Of a DNA stretch of 9,434 bases, positions 1 to 6,288 are shown in pieces (position 1 is the stretch's first letter; each line of letters begins with the position of its first letter). Both the position numbers and the translations under genes were made by a program. A model generated the notes under the pieces. The model was not told the DNA's origin. It ran no database searches and saw nothing but the letters and a program-made list of their open reading frames with translations. Origin of the DNA: Bacilli bacterium (GTDB lineage Bacteria > Bacillota_I > Bacilli_A > RFN20 > CAG-826); the NCBI GenBank assembly GCA_900767605.1, contig CAAFZT010000059.1, positions 1 to 9,434 on the forward strand, given 5' to 3'.

Positions 1-24
1 ACCCCCTAGGGGGTCATTGCAATG
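1..24. repeat. Two abutting perfect palindromes
   Basis: ACCCCCTAGGGGGT (1-14) is a perfect 14-bp palindrome, and CATTGCAATG (15-24) directly after it is a perfect 10-bp palindrome. There is no T-tract directly after either, so they do not look like a simple intrinsic terminator. The window edge cuts the context, and a longer inverted repeat could extend to the left. Confidence 0.6.
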
Positions 25-73
25 GAATCGCATCAAGGGCGCTTTTTATTAAGTGTCCTTGACATGGGGTCCA
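1..73. mobile_element. Possible terminal end of an IS3/IS150-like insertion sequence (partial)
   Basis: The stretch ends in TGTCCTTGACATGGGGTCCA (54-73), which has the TGTCC-N-GGGGTC-CA layout seen at the ends of IS150-group IS3-family elements, including the usual terminal CA. No transposase coding is visible in the 73 bases, and the other end lies outside the window, so neither target duplication nor family can be confirmed. The element would end about 30 bp beyond the stop codon of the membrane protein gene at 105. Recognition is by pattern only. It could equally be an ordinary intergenic sequence. Confidence 0.35.
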
Positions 74-104
74 CATTATTCAAACCATGGCATCCCGTTT
101 TTCT

Positions 105-1304
105 TTATTTCTTTTCTTCGTCTTCCTTTTCGTTTCGCTTCGGCTCGTCTTCTTCCTCTTTCTTTTTTTCCCAAGGAAGCGGGTAGAGTTTCCAAGAGGG
201 GTGGAGTTTAGCCGCGAAATCTTTATCGTGTTGAAGTAAGGCTTTTTCCGAATCGAGGAAGACCTCATCCGTATTTTTAAGGAGTTTGCCTGCTTTATCC
301 AAGGCGTAATTGGATTCCGCTTCGCTTTCCTCGATGCAGGAAGAAATCAGCAAGTAACAGCGAAGCGCCGGAACTGTCCCAAGATCCGAGATGAATTTCT
401 TCACATCATCATGGAGCTCTTCGTAATATTTTTTGCCGACGCTCGTTTTGCTAGAGGCCAGCAAGAGGGCTAATTTGATGCAGACGGCATCATTGCGGGT
501 AGAAGCGGAAACACCACGTTCTTGAGCAATGGTTTTATCCAGAATTTGAACGGCTTGGTCAAAGTCACCTTCCCCAATCTTTTTATAGGCGGTCAAGGCA
601 TTGAGATAAGCGGTAAAGTCCGTGATGTCATCAAAAACGGGAACTTCGGGGACTTTCCCTCCTTCTTCGCGGATTTTTTCGCGAAGAAGCAAATAGTTAT
701 AAGGGATGCGGTTTCCGGCATGGGTCATGAGGCTAAGCAAATAGCCGTCGTTCATGGAATCCAAGCGGAAGGGGAAGATGTCATAAAGGTAAATCATGCC
801 CCCGACGGAAATGGTCGTAATGGCAAAAATTTGAATCCAAGCGTTCGCCCCATCGGTTTTCACCCAGTTGGAAGCAAGGGAATTCAAAACCATCATCACA
901 ATCACTTCGACGATGAAGAAGACGATCGGGAGGAAGGTATAGGCTCCTAGACTCGCTTTTTCGACGTTTTTAGGAGATACGCGGGTTTCTCCAGTCAGCC
1001 CGTCAAACGAATGGAGTCCGAAGCGTTTCTTGCCCTCTTTGGTTTTGAAACCTAGTCCCAAAACAACAAAGGACAAGACCTCATAACCACCCACGCGGGC
1101 ACCAAGCAAGTGCCCTAATTCCAAAAGCAGCGAATTCAAAAGAACGCCGGTGAGCAACGCCAAAACAACAAGAGCCACATAATGGATCGGCAATTTGTTT
1201 CCGTAATCCATGACCAAGGGCCGAATCGCAAAAATGCCCACGCACAAAGCCAGGGCAAACATAAATAAATAGACTAAGAAAATAGCAAAGTCGTTCTTTT
1301 TCAT
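105..1304 (-). CDS. M50 (site-2 protease)-like membrane protein with degenerate active site
   Basis: The product is 399 aa. Hydrophobic segments at about residues 6-28, 42-62, 122-142 and 156-176 indicate a four-helix integral membrane domain. Helix 2 ends in LELGH (61-65), followed by a Gly-Tyr element (GGYEV). This matches the HELGH zinc motif of M50 intramembrane metalloproteases, but the first zinc-binding His is Leu61 (codon TTG, 1122-1124). A second motif-like NDG (185-187) sits after helix 4, where M50 proteins carry the Asp ligand. From about 205 onward the protein is soluble and helical, with a TPR-like stretch around 240-265 and a highly charged Lys/Glu tail. The start at 1304 is chosen because GGAGG lies 7 nt upstream and its ATG overlaps the dehydrogenase TGA (ATGA). 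An upstream in-frame ATG at 1328 lacks this support. It is probably a catalytically dead family member with a scaffold or binding role, and its target is unknown. Confidence 0.85.
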   Translation of the reverse strand: MKKNDFAIFLVYLFMFALALCVGIFAIRPLVMDYGNKLPIHYVALVVLALLTGVLLNSLLLELGHLLGARVGGYEVLSFVVLGLGFKTKEGKKRFGLHSFDGLTGETRVSPKNVEKASLGAYTFLPIVFFIVEVIVMMVLNSLASNWVKTDGANAWIQIFAITTISVGGMIYLYDIFPFRLDSMNDGYLLSLMTHAGNRIPYNYLLLREKIREEGGKVPEVPVFDDITDFTAYLNALTAYKKIGEGDFDQAVQILDKTIAQERGVSASTRNDAVCIKLALLLASSKTSVGKKYYEELHDDVKKFISDLGTVPALRCYLLISSCIEESEAESNYALDKAGKLLKNTDEVFLDSEKALLQHDKDFAAKLHPSWKLYPLPWEKKKEEEDEPKRNEKEDEEKK

Positions 1305-2491
1305 AAGGATATTCCTCCTTCTTTGCAAAGACTTTCGTAAATCGTCTTCACATCCTTTTCCTCCAGCGGTTGGGGATAACGACCAACCACACGTGTACCG
1401 TTACCTGTTGCTAGAGAGACCAAAGCGGGAACATCCGACAAGGTCAAGCCGACTTCCCCAAAGGAAGCGGGCATGCCAATGGAAGAAAAGAAATCTTTCA
1501 TGGCACGGATACCCATTATAGCTGTTTCTTCATCGTTTGCACCTAAAAGCCCAAAGACTTCTTTGGCCAAACGGGCAAATTTGCCAAGATCTTGGTGATA
1601 AATGTGCTTAGCCCAAGCAGAATAAAGCAAAGCAACACCCGCGCCGTGAGTAATCGAAGAGCGGTACCCCGACAAGGCGTGCTCGAGAGGATGGACGGAG
1701 AAAATGGAGGACTTTCCAATGGAAGTTAATCCGTCGTGGCTCAAAGAACTATTCAGCATCAACATTCCCATCGCGGATAAATCCTTGGGATTTTCCTTCA
1801 GTTTTTTAGCCGCTTCCATCGTAGAACGGATGAGATCTAAGGCCCAACTATCCGCAAGCTGGTTTTCTTCGCTTGGATTAAAATAACGTTCCAAACTATG
1901 CATCATGATGTCGGAAGCCCCAGCAAATACTTGGTAGGATGGAACCGTTAAGGCCCACTTGGGGTTTTCAATCGCAAAAACGGGGCGAATAAGGTCGCTG
2001 TTGAATCCTTGTTTGATTCCCATTTCATCATCTTGAATCACACAGGAATTGCTGGATTCGCTGCCGGCAGAAGCAATGGTTAAAATCACGCCAACCGGCA
2101 TCGTTTTTTCTGGAACGGCCTTTTTAAGATTGAAGTCAAAGGGATCGCCTTCATAATAGGCCCCCACCCCAATGGATTTGGCCGTGTCAATCACGGATCC
2201 TCCGCCAACGGCAAGCAAGAAATCAATCCTTTTTTCTTTCACTAGCTTTAACGCTTCGCGCACGAAAGAAGCCGTGGGGTTAGGACGCACGCCACCCAAA
2301 GCAACAAATTCAATCTGAGATTCCGTTAATGAACGGACAACAATGTCGTAAAGGCCGGAACGCTTGATGGAACCCCCGCCATAAAGTAACAAGACGCGTT
2401 TTGCTCCATAATCTTGAAACAATTTACCCACTTCTTTTTCTTGGTCTTCGCCAAAAAGGATGCGAGTGGGGTTTCTAAAATCGAATTTCAT
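1301..2491 (-). CDS. Iron-containing (group III) alcohol dehydrogenase, butanol dehydrogenase/YqhD-like
   Basis: The 396-aa product is full length for the family. The N-terminal half is a Rossmann-like nucleotide domain with GGG (38-40) and the hallmark GGGSVID (96-102). The C-terminal helical half has the metal ligands Asp194 and His198 (in ASDIMMH), His267 and His282 (in THGAG), with His271 between them. The first three numbers coincide with those of E. coli YqhD, which has His281 as the fourth ligand. The likely reaction is NAD(P)H-dependent reduction of an aldehyde to an alcohol in the cytoplasm; the natural substrate cannot be read from sequence. The start ATG overlaps the stop of the TetR gene (ATGA), with AGGGGG about 8 nt upstream. 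Its own stop overlaps the start of the membrane protein gene, so translation is coupled on both sides. Control by the adjacent TetR protein is inferred. Confidence 0.95.
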   Translation of the reverse strand: MKFDFRNPTRILFGEDQEKEVGKLFQDYGAKRVLLLYGGGSIKRSGLYDIVVRSLTESQIEFVALGGVRPNPTASFVREALKLVKEKRIDFLLAVGGGSVIDTAKSIGVGAYYEGDPFDFNLKKAVPEKTMPVGVILTIASAGSESSNSCVIQDDEMGIKQGFNSDLIRPVFAIENPKWALTVPSYQVFAGASDIMMHSLERYFNPSEENQLADSWALDLIRSTMEAAKKLKENPKDLSAMGMLMLNSSLSHDGLTSIGKSSIFSVHPLEHALSGYRSSITHGAGVALLYSAWAKHIYHQDLGKFARLAKEVFGLLGANDEETAIMGIRAMKDFFSSIGMPASFGEVGLTLSDVPALVSLATGNGTRVVGRYPQPLEEKDVKTIYESLCKEGGISL

Positions 2492-3051
2492 TCCACACCC
2501 CCTTCTTCTTTCTTGGATAGTTCCATCACGGCAGGAAGCATGGTGGCGATGGATAAATCAATAAAAGAGGTCATCGCTTTCTTAAAACTTTCCGGAGATA
2601 AACGCGGATTTTTAAAACAATAGCCAAATTCGTCGGCGACGATATGGGAATACCTTCTCGCCGCATCGCGGATTCCGGCTTTCTTGATGCCAATTTTCTT
2701 ATCTTTGCTCCAAAGAGAGAAGAGAGTCGCATTGATTTTTCCGAAGATAAAATCGTCGGTAAAATCACGGGCTGCGGAGTTATAGGTGCTGCGGAAGAAA
2801 GAGAAATTCTCATACACGTAGTCGCTGAACGCGGTCAAAACCCCTTTCACGGTTTTGGCATTTTCCGCATCGCTTAAATCTTCATTGAGGAAAATAGCAG
2901 CAATTAAATCGTAGATATCTTGATAGTGATAATAGAAGGTTTGGCGGTGCACTCCGCACTTCTTGCAAAGCGCCGTGACATTGATCTCCTCCAAGCGCTT
3001 CGTCTTCATCATTTCTTTCAGGGCTATTTTAAATTTGGCTTCCGTCACCAT
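2488..3051 (-). CDS. TetR/AcrR-family regulator, DhaS-like
   Basis: The product is 187 aa, a usual length for TetR proteins. Residues 5-52 form the three-helix DNA-binding domain, with the typical core INVTALCKKCGV (23-34) followed by HRQTFYYHYQDIYDLI, the recognition helix and the FYYHF-type signature. This N-terminus most resembles the DhaS-like branch (putative dihydroxyacetone-kinase regulators, TetR_C_8 type). The C-terminal ligand and dimer domain is not conserved enough to name an effector. The gene lies second in the operon. Its start at 3051 is inside the end of the P-type ATPase gene (23-nt overlap), with AGGGGG about 10 nt upstream of the ATG. It most likely represses its own operon by binding the dyads at 5551-5683. 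That is an inference from gene order and palindromes. Confidence 0.93.
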   Translation of the reverse strand: MVTEAKFKIALKEMMKTKRLEEINVTALCKKCGVHRQTFYYHYQDIYDLIAAIFLNEDLSDAENAKTVKGVLTAFSDYVYENFSFFRSTYNSAARDFTDDFIFGKINATLFSLWSKDKKIGIKKAGIRDAARRYSHIVADEFGYCFKNPRLSPESFKKAMTSFIDLSIATMLPAVMELSKKEEGGVE

Positions 3052-5542
3052 GTTTTTCGTCCCCCTTTTGCTTTTCTTCGCTTTCTTCGATTTGGCCTTT
3101 GGAGCGAAGGATTAAATAATCGAGTAAATAGTAGGTGCCGATGCTAATTAGTGAGACCGCGGTCAAGGCGATGGGGAATCCCCAGTTAATGCCTTCATAA
3201 GACAATGCGGTGATTTTCCCACCGTTAAAGGCGTCCGAAATCACAATGATCGCGCCTAAAGCCAGCGAGCCAAGGAATACCACCAAGCGGTATTTGGTGA
3301 AGGGGATGCAAATACGGAACAAAACGGCATAACTAAGCAAGGTGAACGCAATCACGGACATGCAGCAAGCCACCTTGAAGGCGGGATCGCTTCCCGGGGA
3401 GAAATCGGTATAGGATTTCGTCCAAACGGAATAAAGGAGCAAGGGGAGCAAGGCGGCAACCGCCTCCGAAACCCCCGCAGGGCCCGAATGACGGAAAATG
3501 TTGCCCATAAAAGTGCCTTTCAAGCGATCGTCCGATGGCTGTAAGGCCAAGAAGAACGCCGGCACGCCAATCGAGAAGATTTCCCAAACAAGCATATTGG
3601 CGGTAGAAAAAGGATAGGTACGTCCACCCGCCCACATGGAAATCATGAATAAGACCGTAATGAAGAAAGCGAAAAATGTTTTGCTCAAGAACAAGGAGCA
3701 GGAACGTTGAAGGTTATTGATGACGCGTCTTCCCTGACGAACAACATCCGGCAATTTGGAGAAATCGTTATCCATGGATACCAAATGGCTGACGTTTCTT
3801 GCCGCCGAAGAGCCGCTAGCCATGGCAATGGAACAATCCGCGACTTTCAAAGCCAGGATATCGTTGACGCCGTCGCCCGTCATCGCGACTTTGTGGCCCT
3901 GTTCTTTTAAGGCGGTAATCAACGCCGCTTTTTGCTCCGGGTTGGTGCGGCCATAAACGGCATATTTACCAGCTAACGCTTTCGTTTCTTCAATGCTTTT
4001 CCCTTCTAAAGAAATGGCTTTGTCCGCGTTCTTAACGCCGACTTGTTTTGCGATTTCTGATACGGTAAGGGGGTCGTCGCCACTAATAATGTTGACGGTC
4101 ACATCGTTTTTCTGAAACCAGCTAATATTAGCCGCCGCGTCTTCTTTGATGTGGTCAGATAGCGCAATAACCGCGCAAATCTCCATTCCTATCGGTGCCC
4201 TACCTTGAAAGATGGGGTCCGCGCTACGGGCAACGATAAGCAAGCGGAATCCGCGAGCCCGATATTCCGAAAGCAAGGCTTCCGCTTCGCTTTTGTCCTT
4301 GGTAGGAACAAACCCATATGCGCCGATGCAATAGGAAGCTCCGTCTTTCATCGTCACTGCACTATATTTGGTTTCGGAGTCAAAAGGTAAAACATCGTGG
4401 CAAATTCGGTCACATTCTTCCCCAAAATATTGTCGCAAGGCAACAGCTGTCGGATTTTCGTCGTGGGTATAATGCAAAACGGGGCGGACCATGGCGGCAA
4501 TATCTTCTTCGGTATATCCTTTTAATGGGCAAACCTTGAACACGCTCATTTTTCCATCCGTAAGGGTGCCGGTCTTGTCTAAACATAAGGTATCCACGCG
4601 AGCAAGCATCTCAATGCAATAGAGTTCTTGAACGACCATGCGCTTTTTCGAAAGAGAAACTACCCCTGCTGCCAAAGCCAAAGAAGTTAAAAGGAACATG
4701 CCAGCCGGGAGCAAAGCAACCATCGATCCCGATACACTGGAAATGGCTTCAGAATCAAAGAAAAAATTGCCCCATCCTTTCCCTTGGAATCCATAAGTAA
4801 GGTAGGTGCAAAGTCCAGTAAACAAGGCAAAAACGCCTGTAAACATCATGAAGGTTCCCACCGAACGGCGAATTTCACTTTTTGGACGGGAAAAAGCGCT
4901 GGCCTCATGTTCCAAAGATTCCGCGTAATTGGCGCTTCCGACTTTAATCACTTCGGCACGAACGGAGCCTCTTTTTAAGAAAGTGCCGGAGAGCAAAAGA
5001 TCTCCCGGCTCTTTTTTAACGGAGAACGATTCTCCCGTGATTAGTGATTCATCGGCAAAGCATTTTCCTTCACGAACCCTCGCGTCCGCGATAATTTGGT
5101 CGCCAGCTTTTAGAATCACAATATCGCTAAGAACAATTTGATCGGCGGCAAGCATTTGCTCTTTGCCATTGCGCACAACGGCCGCACGAGGGCTTGTAAC
5201 AACGGAAAGGTGGTCCACCAAATGGCGGGCGCGGATATCTTGAATCAAGCCGATCGCCATGTTGGCGAAAAGAATCAGCATGAAGAAATAATGGGACCAG
5301 CTAAGCCCCGCAACGAGCATCAAGATAAAAACCAAAAAGAGGATGACGTTGAAGAAATTGAAAACGTTGTCGCAGACAATTTGCCAATACGTTTTCGTGG
5401 GATGGCGCCTCGTGGTATTAAGAAGCCCTTCGCTTTTCCGTTTGCTAACTTGTGTCTCGTTTAATCCAATGGCAGGATCCACATCAAAAGGCTCCGCAGA
5501 AGCGATGTATTCCTCGATTTGCTGAACTTTTTTTCTTCCCAT
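3029..5542 (-). CDS. CtpE-like cation-transporting P-type ATPase (HAD-IC family)
   Basis: The 837-aa protein is complete. It has two N-terminal membrane helices (about 60-78 and 83-101), an actuator domain with TGES (169-172), and a second helix pair (about 228-250 and 268-293). The phosphorylation site is DKTGTLTDG, with Asp322 phosphorylated. The N-domain carries KYSA (392-395). The P-domain has SGDD (487-490) and TGDGVND (555-561). C-terminal membrane segments follow from about 617, including the GVPAFFLAL element. The motif order and the sequence around the phosphorylation site resemble mycobacterial CtpE, a calcium-uptake ATPase, and its Bacillota relatives. Helix M4 reads LLPAGM instead of the PEGL of SERCA-type pumps, so the transported ion is uncertain (Ca2+ is the best guess). 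It is the first gene of the operon. The ATG at 5542 has an AGGG a few bases upstream. Confidence 0.95.
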   Translation of the reverse strand: MGRKKVQQIEEYIASAEPFDVDPAIGLNETQVSKRKSEGLLNTTRRHPTKTYWQIVCDNVFNFFNVILFLVFILMLVAGLSWSHYFFMLILFANMAIGLIQDIRARHLVDHLSVVTSPRAAVVRNGKEQMLAADQIVLSDIVILKAGDQIIADARVREGKCFADESLITGESFSVKKEPGDLLLSGTFLKRGSVRAEVIKVGSANYAESLEHEASAFSRPKSEIRRSVGTFMMFTGVFALFTGLCTYLTYGFQGKGWGNFFFDSEAISSVSGSMVALLPAGMFLLTSLALAAGVVSLSKKRMVVQELYCIEMLARVDTLCLDKTGTLTDGKMSVFKVCPLKGYTEEDIAAMVRPVLHYTHDENPTAVALRQYFGEECDRICHDVLPFDSETKYSAVTMKDGASYCIGAYGFVPTKDKSEAEALLSEYRARGFRLLIVARSADPIFQGRAPIGMEICAVIALSDHIKEDAAANISWFQKNDVTVNIISGDDPLTVSEIAKQVGVKNADKAISLEGKSIEETKALAGKYAVYGRTNPEQKAALITALKEQGHKVAMTGDGVNDILALKVADCSIAMASGSSAARNVSHLVSMDNDFSKLPDVVRQGRRVINNLQRSCSLFLSKTFFAFFITVLFMISMWAGGRTYPFSTANMLVWEIFSIGVPAFFLALQPSDDRLKGTFMGNIFRHSGPAGVSEAVAALLPLLLYSVWTKSYTDFSPGSDPAFKVACCMSVIAFTLLSYAVLFRICIPFTKYRLVVFLGSLALGAIIVISDAFNGGKITALSYEGINWGFPIALTAVSLISIGTYYLLDYLILRSKGQIEESEEKQKGDEKHGDGSQI

Positions 5543-5550
5543 GCGACCCT

Positions 5551-5566
5551 AAAGATTTTTATCTTT
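5551..5566. repeat. Inverted repeat AAAGAT-N4-ATCTTT next to the ATPase ribosome-binding site
   Basis: AAAGATTTTTATCTTT has perfect 6-bp arms. It directly abuts the AGGG (minus strand, about 5547-5550) preceding the ATPase ATG. It is AT-only apart from one G/C pair per arm, so the RNA hairpin would be weak. A DNA-binding site or chance are both possible. Confidence 0.35.
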
Positions 5567-5567
5567 C

Positions 5568-5585
5568 TCGATTTAAATAAATCGA
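5568..5585. repeat. Inverted repeat TCGATTT-N4-AAATCGA
   Basis: TCGATTTAAATAAATCGA has perfect 7-bp arms around a 4-bp spacer. It lies 26 bp upstream of the ATPase start codon and just downstream of the TATAAG sequence, a common place for a repressor site. It could also form a weak leader hairpin. Confidence 0.5.
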
Positions 5586-5655
5586 CGTAAATCTTATACG
5601 GCTGAATAATATCACAAATGAAAGATATAAGCGAAACAAAATGAGAAAATCTTTA

Positions 5656-5683
5656 CATTGTCTAATCGGTAACTATGTCAATG
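5656..5683. promoter_or_regulatory. Interrupted dyad over the -35 box, candidate TetR operator
   Basis: The outer arms are CATTG (5656-5660) and CAATG (5679-5683), with additional symmetric matches at the seventh and tenth base of each arm. The total span is 28 bp. The minus-strand TTGACA is embedded in one arm, so a bound dimer would block RNA polymerase. The symmetry is imperfect, which keeps confidence low. Confidence 0.35.
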
Positions 5684-5695
5684 ATTGGGACAAAA

Positions 5696-6133
5696 TTATA
5701 GCTCATTCTTCTTTCGAAGCGTATGAAAAAAATTCTTTAAAAGCCGTTCAGATTCTTGGCTTTTCTCTCCGCGATAGACAAGGAGTTCTCCCTTTGTGAG
5801 GAGTCCATATTTAGAAATCGCGCCATCGTCAACATTATCCGCACCATAAACAAGAGTAGAAATGTGGCTTTGCAAAATGGCCCCTGCACACATCAGGCAA
5901 GGTTCTAACGTGACATAAAGGGTGCAGCCCTCTAGGCTCCACGAACCCAACGCTTGTCCTGCTTGTTTCAAGACTTCAATCTCCGCATGGCTAGAAATAT
6001 CGTTTTTGGCTTCGCGATGATTATGACCTTTGGCTAAAACCTGACCCTGGCGAACCAAAACCGCCCCAATAGGGGTTTCGCCTTCTTCAAATGCTTTTTG
6101 GGCTTCTTCTAAAGCCAAGTCCATGAAATCCAT
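5696..6133 (-). CDS. tadA: tRNA-specific adenosine deaminase TadA
   Basis: The product is 145 aa from the ATG at 6133. It is a zinc-dependent deaminase of the cytidine-deaminase fold that converts A34 to inosine in tRNA-Arg(ACG), allowing decoding of CGN codons. Visible motifs are TPIGAVLV (20-27), the zinc/proton-shuttle HAE (His49, Glu51) and PCLMC (Cys79 and Cys82), all as expected for the family. An open frame extends upstream to an ATG at 6256, but that stretch reads through the prs terminator and the SRP RNA, so the longer start is spurious. A second in-frame ATG at 6124 is an alternative that would give 142 aa. No independent Shine-Dalgarno is visible. The only candidate, GGTGG, is in the SRP RNA 3' stem. 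Expression therefore probably depends on read-through from the SRP RNA promoter or prs. Confidence 0.95.
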   Translation of the reverse strand: MDFMDLALEEAQKAFEEGETPIGAVLVRQGQVLAKGHNHREAKNDISSHAEIEVLKQAGQALGSWSLEGCTLYVTLEPCLMCAGAILQSHISTLVYGADNVDDGAISKYGLLTKGELLVYRGEKSQESERLLKNFFHTLRKKNEL

Positions 6134-6138
6134 AAGAG

Positions 6139-6222
6139 AAAAACCACCGCACAGGAGCAGATGGTTTAAGGCTGCTTGGTTCCCCACCTGACCTGGTTCG
6201 CCGCCCGTTCCTCGCGATGGCT
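6139..6222 (-). ncRNA. ffs: Signal recognition particle RNA (4.5S type, short form)
   Basis: This is the RNA scaffold of the SRP. It binds Ffh and targets ribosomes making membrane proteins. The minus strand contains the invariant domain IV core: GGTCAGG (6193-6187), a GGAA tetraloop (6183-6180) and AAGCAGCC. The two base pairs closing the tetraloop are GG:CC where E. coli has CC:GG, a compensatory swap that argues for a real RNA. The 5' segment AGCCATCGC pairs with the 3' segment GCGGTGGTT (with G-U wobbles), closing a rod of about 84 nt. The 3' strand runs into a five-T tract (6143-6139), so the closing stem doubles as the terminator. There is no room for the Alu domain present in the roughly 270-nt Bacillus SRP RNA. 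The ends are estimated from the TATAAT box and the T-tract. Confidence 0.95.
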
Positions 6223-6227
6223 CCACC

Positions 6228-6233
6228 ATTATA
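6228..6233 (-). promoter_or_regulatory. -10 box of the SRP RNA promoter
   Basis: A perfect TATAAT lies 6 nt upstream of the predicted SRP RNA 5' end. Its expected -35 position (about 6251-6256) falls inside the stem and T-tract of the prs terminator and matches TTGACA poorly. Confidence 0.75.
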
Positions 6234-6245
6234 AAGACTTCCAAA

Positions 6246-6274
6246 GAAAAAGCCACCGGAGAACAACCGGTGGC
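6246..6274 (-). terminator. Intrinsic terminator of prs
   Basis: GCCACCGG (6274-6267) and CCGGTGGC (6259-6252) form a perfect 8-bp GC-rich stem with a 7-nt loop. It is followed by TTTTTC and begins 14 nt after the prs stop codon. Confidence 0.95.
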
Positions 6275-6288
6275 AGGATTTAAGTTTC

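Larger units (their letters stand above)
5543..5695 (-). promoter_or_regulatory. Probable promoter/operator region of the ATPase operon
   Basis: The 153-bp AT-rich gap between tadA and the ATPase start contains a perfect minus-strand -35 hexamer TTGACA (5681-5676), followed after 18 bp by a weak -10 TGTAAA (5657-5652). A second possible -10, TATAAG (5598-5593), has no good -35. The TTGACA lies within an interrupted dyad, and two shorter inverted repeats lie in the leader. No convincing terminator for tadA is visible here. Confidence 0.5.

Noticed and set aside
522..950. 142-aa plus-strand open frame opposite the M50-like gene
   Set aside because: It is a shadow of the minus-strand gene. It has no ribosome-binding site and no recognisable protein features.
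1305..1328. Upstream in-frame ATG for the M50-like protein
   Set aside because: The ATG at 1304 has GGAGG 7 nt upstream and an ATGA overlap with the preceding gene, and it begins directly before the first membrane helix.
6134..6256. 41-residue N-terminal extension of TadA to an ATG at 6256
   Set aside because: The extension is encoded by the prs terminator stem and the whole SRP RNA, and it is absent from the TadA family.
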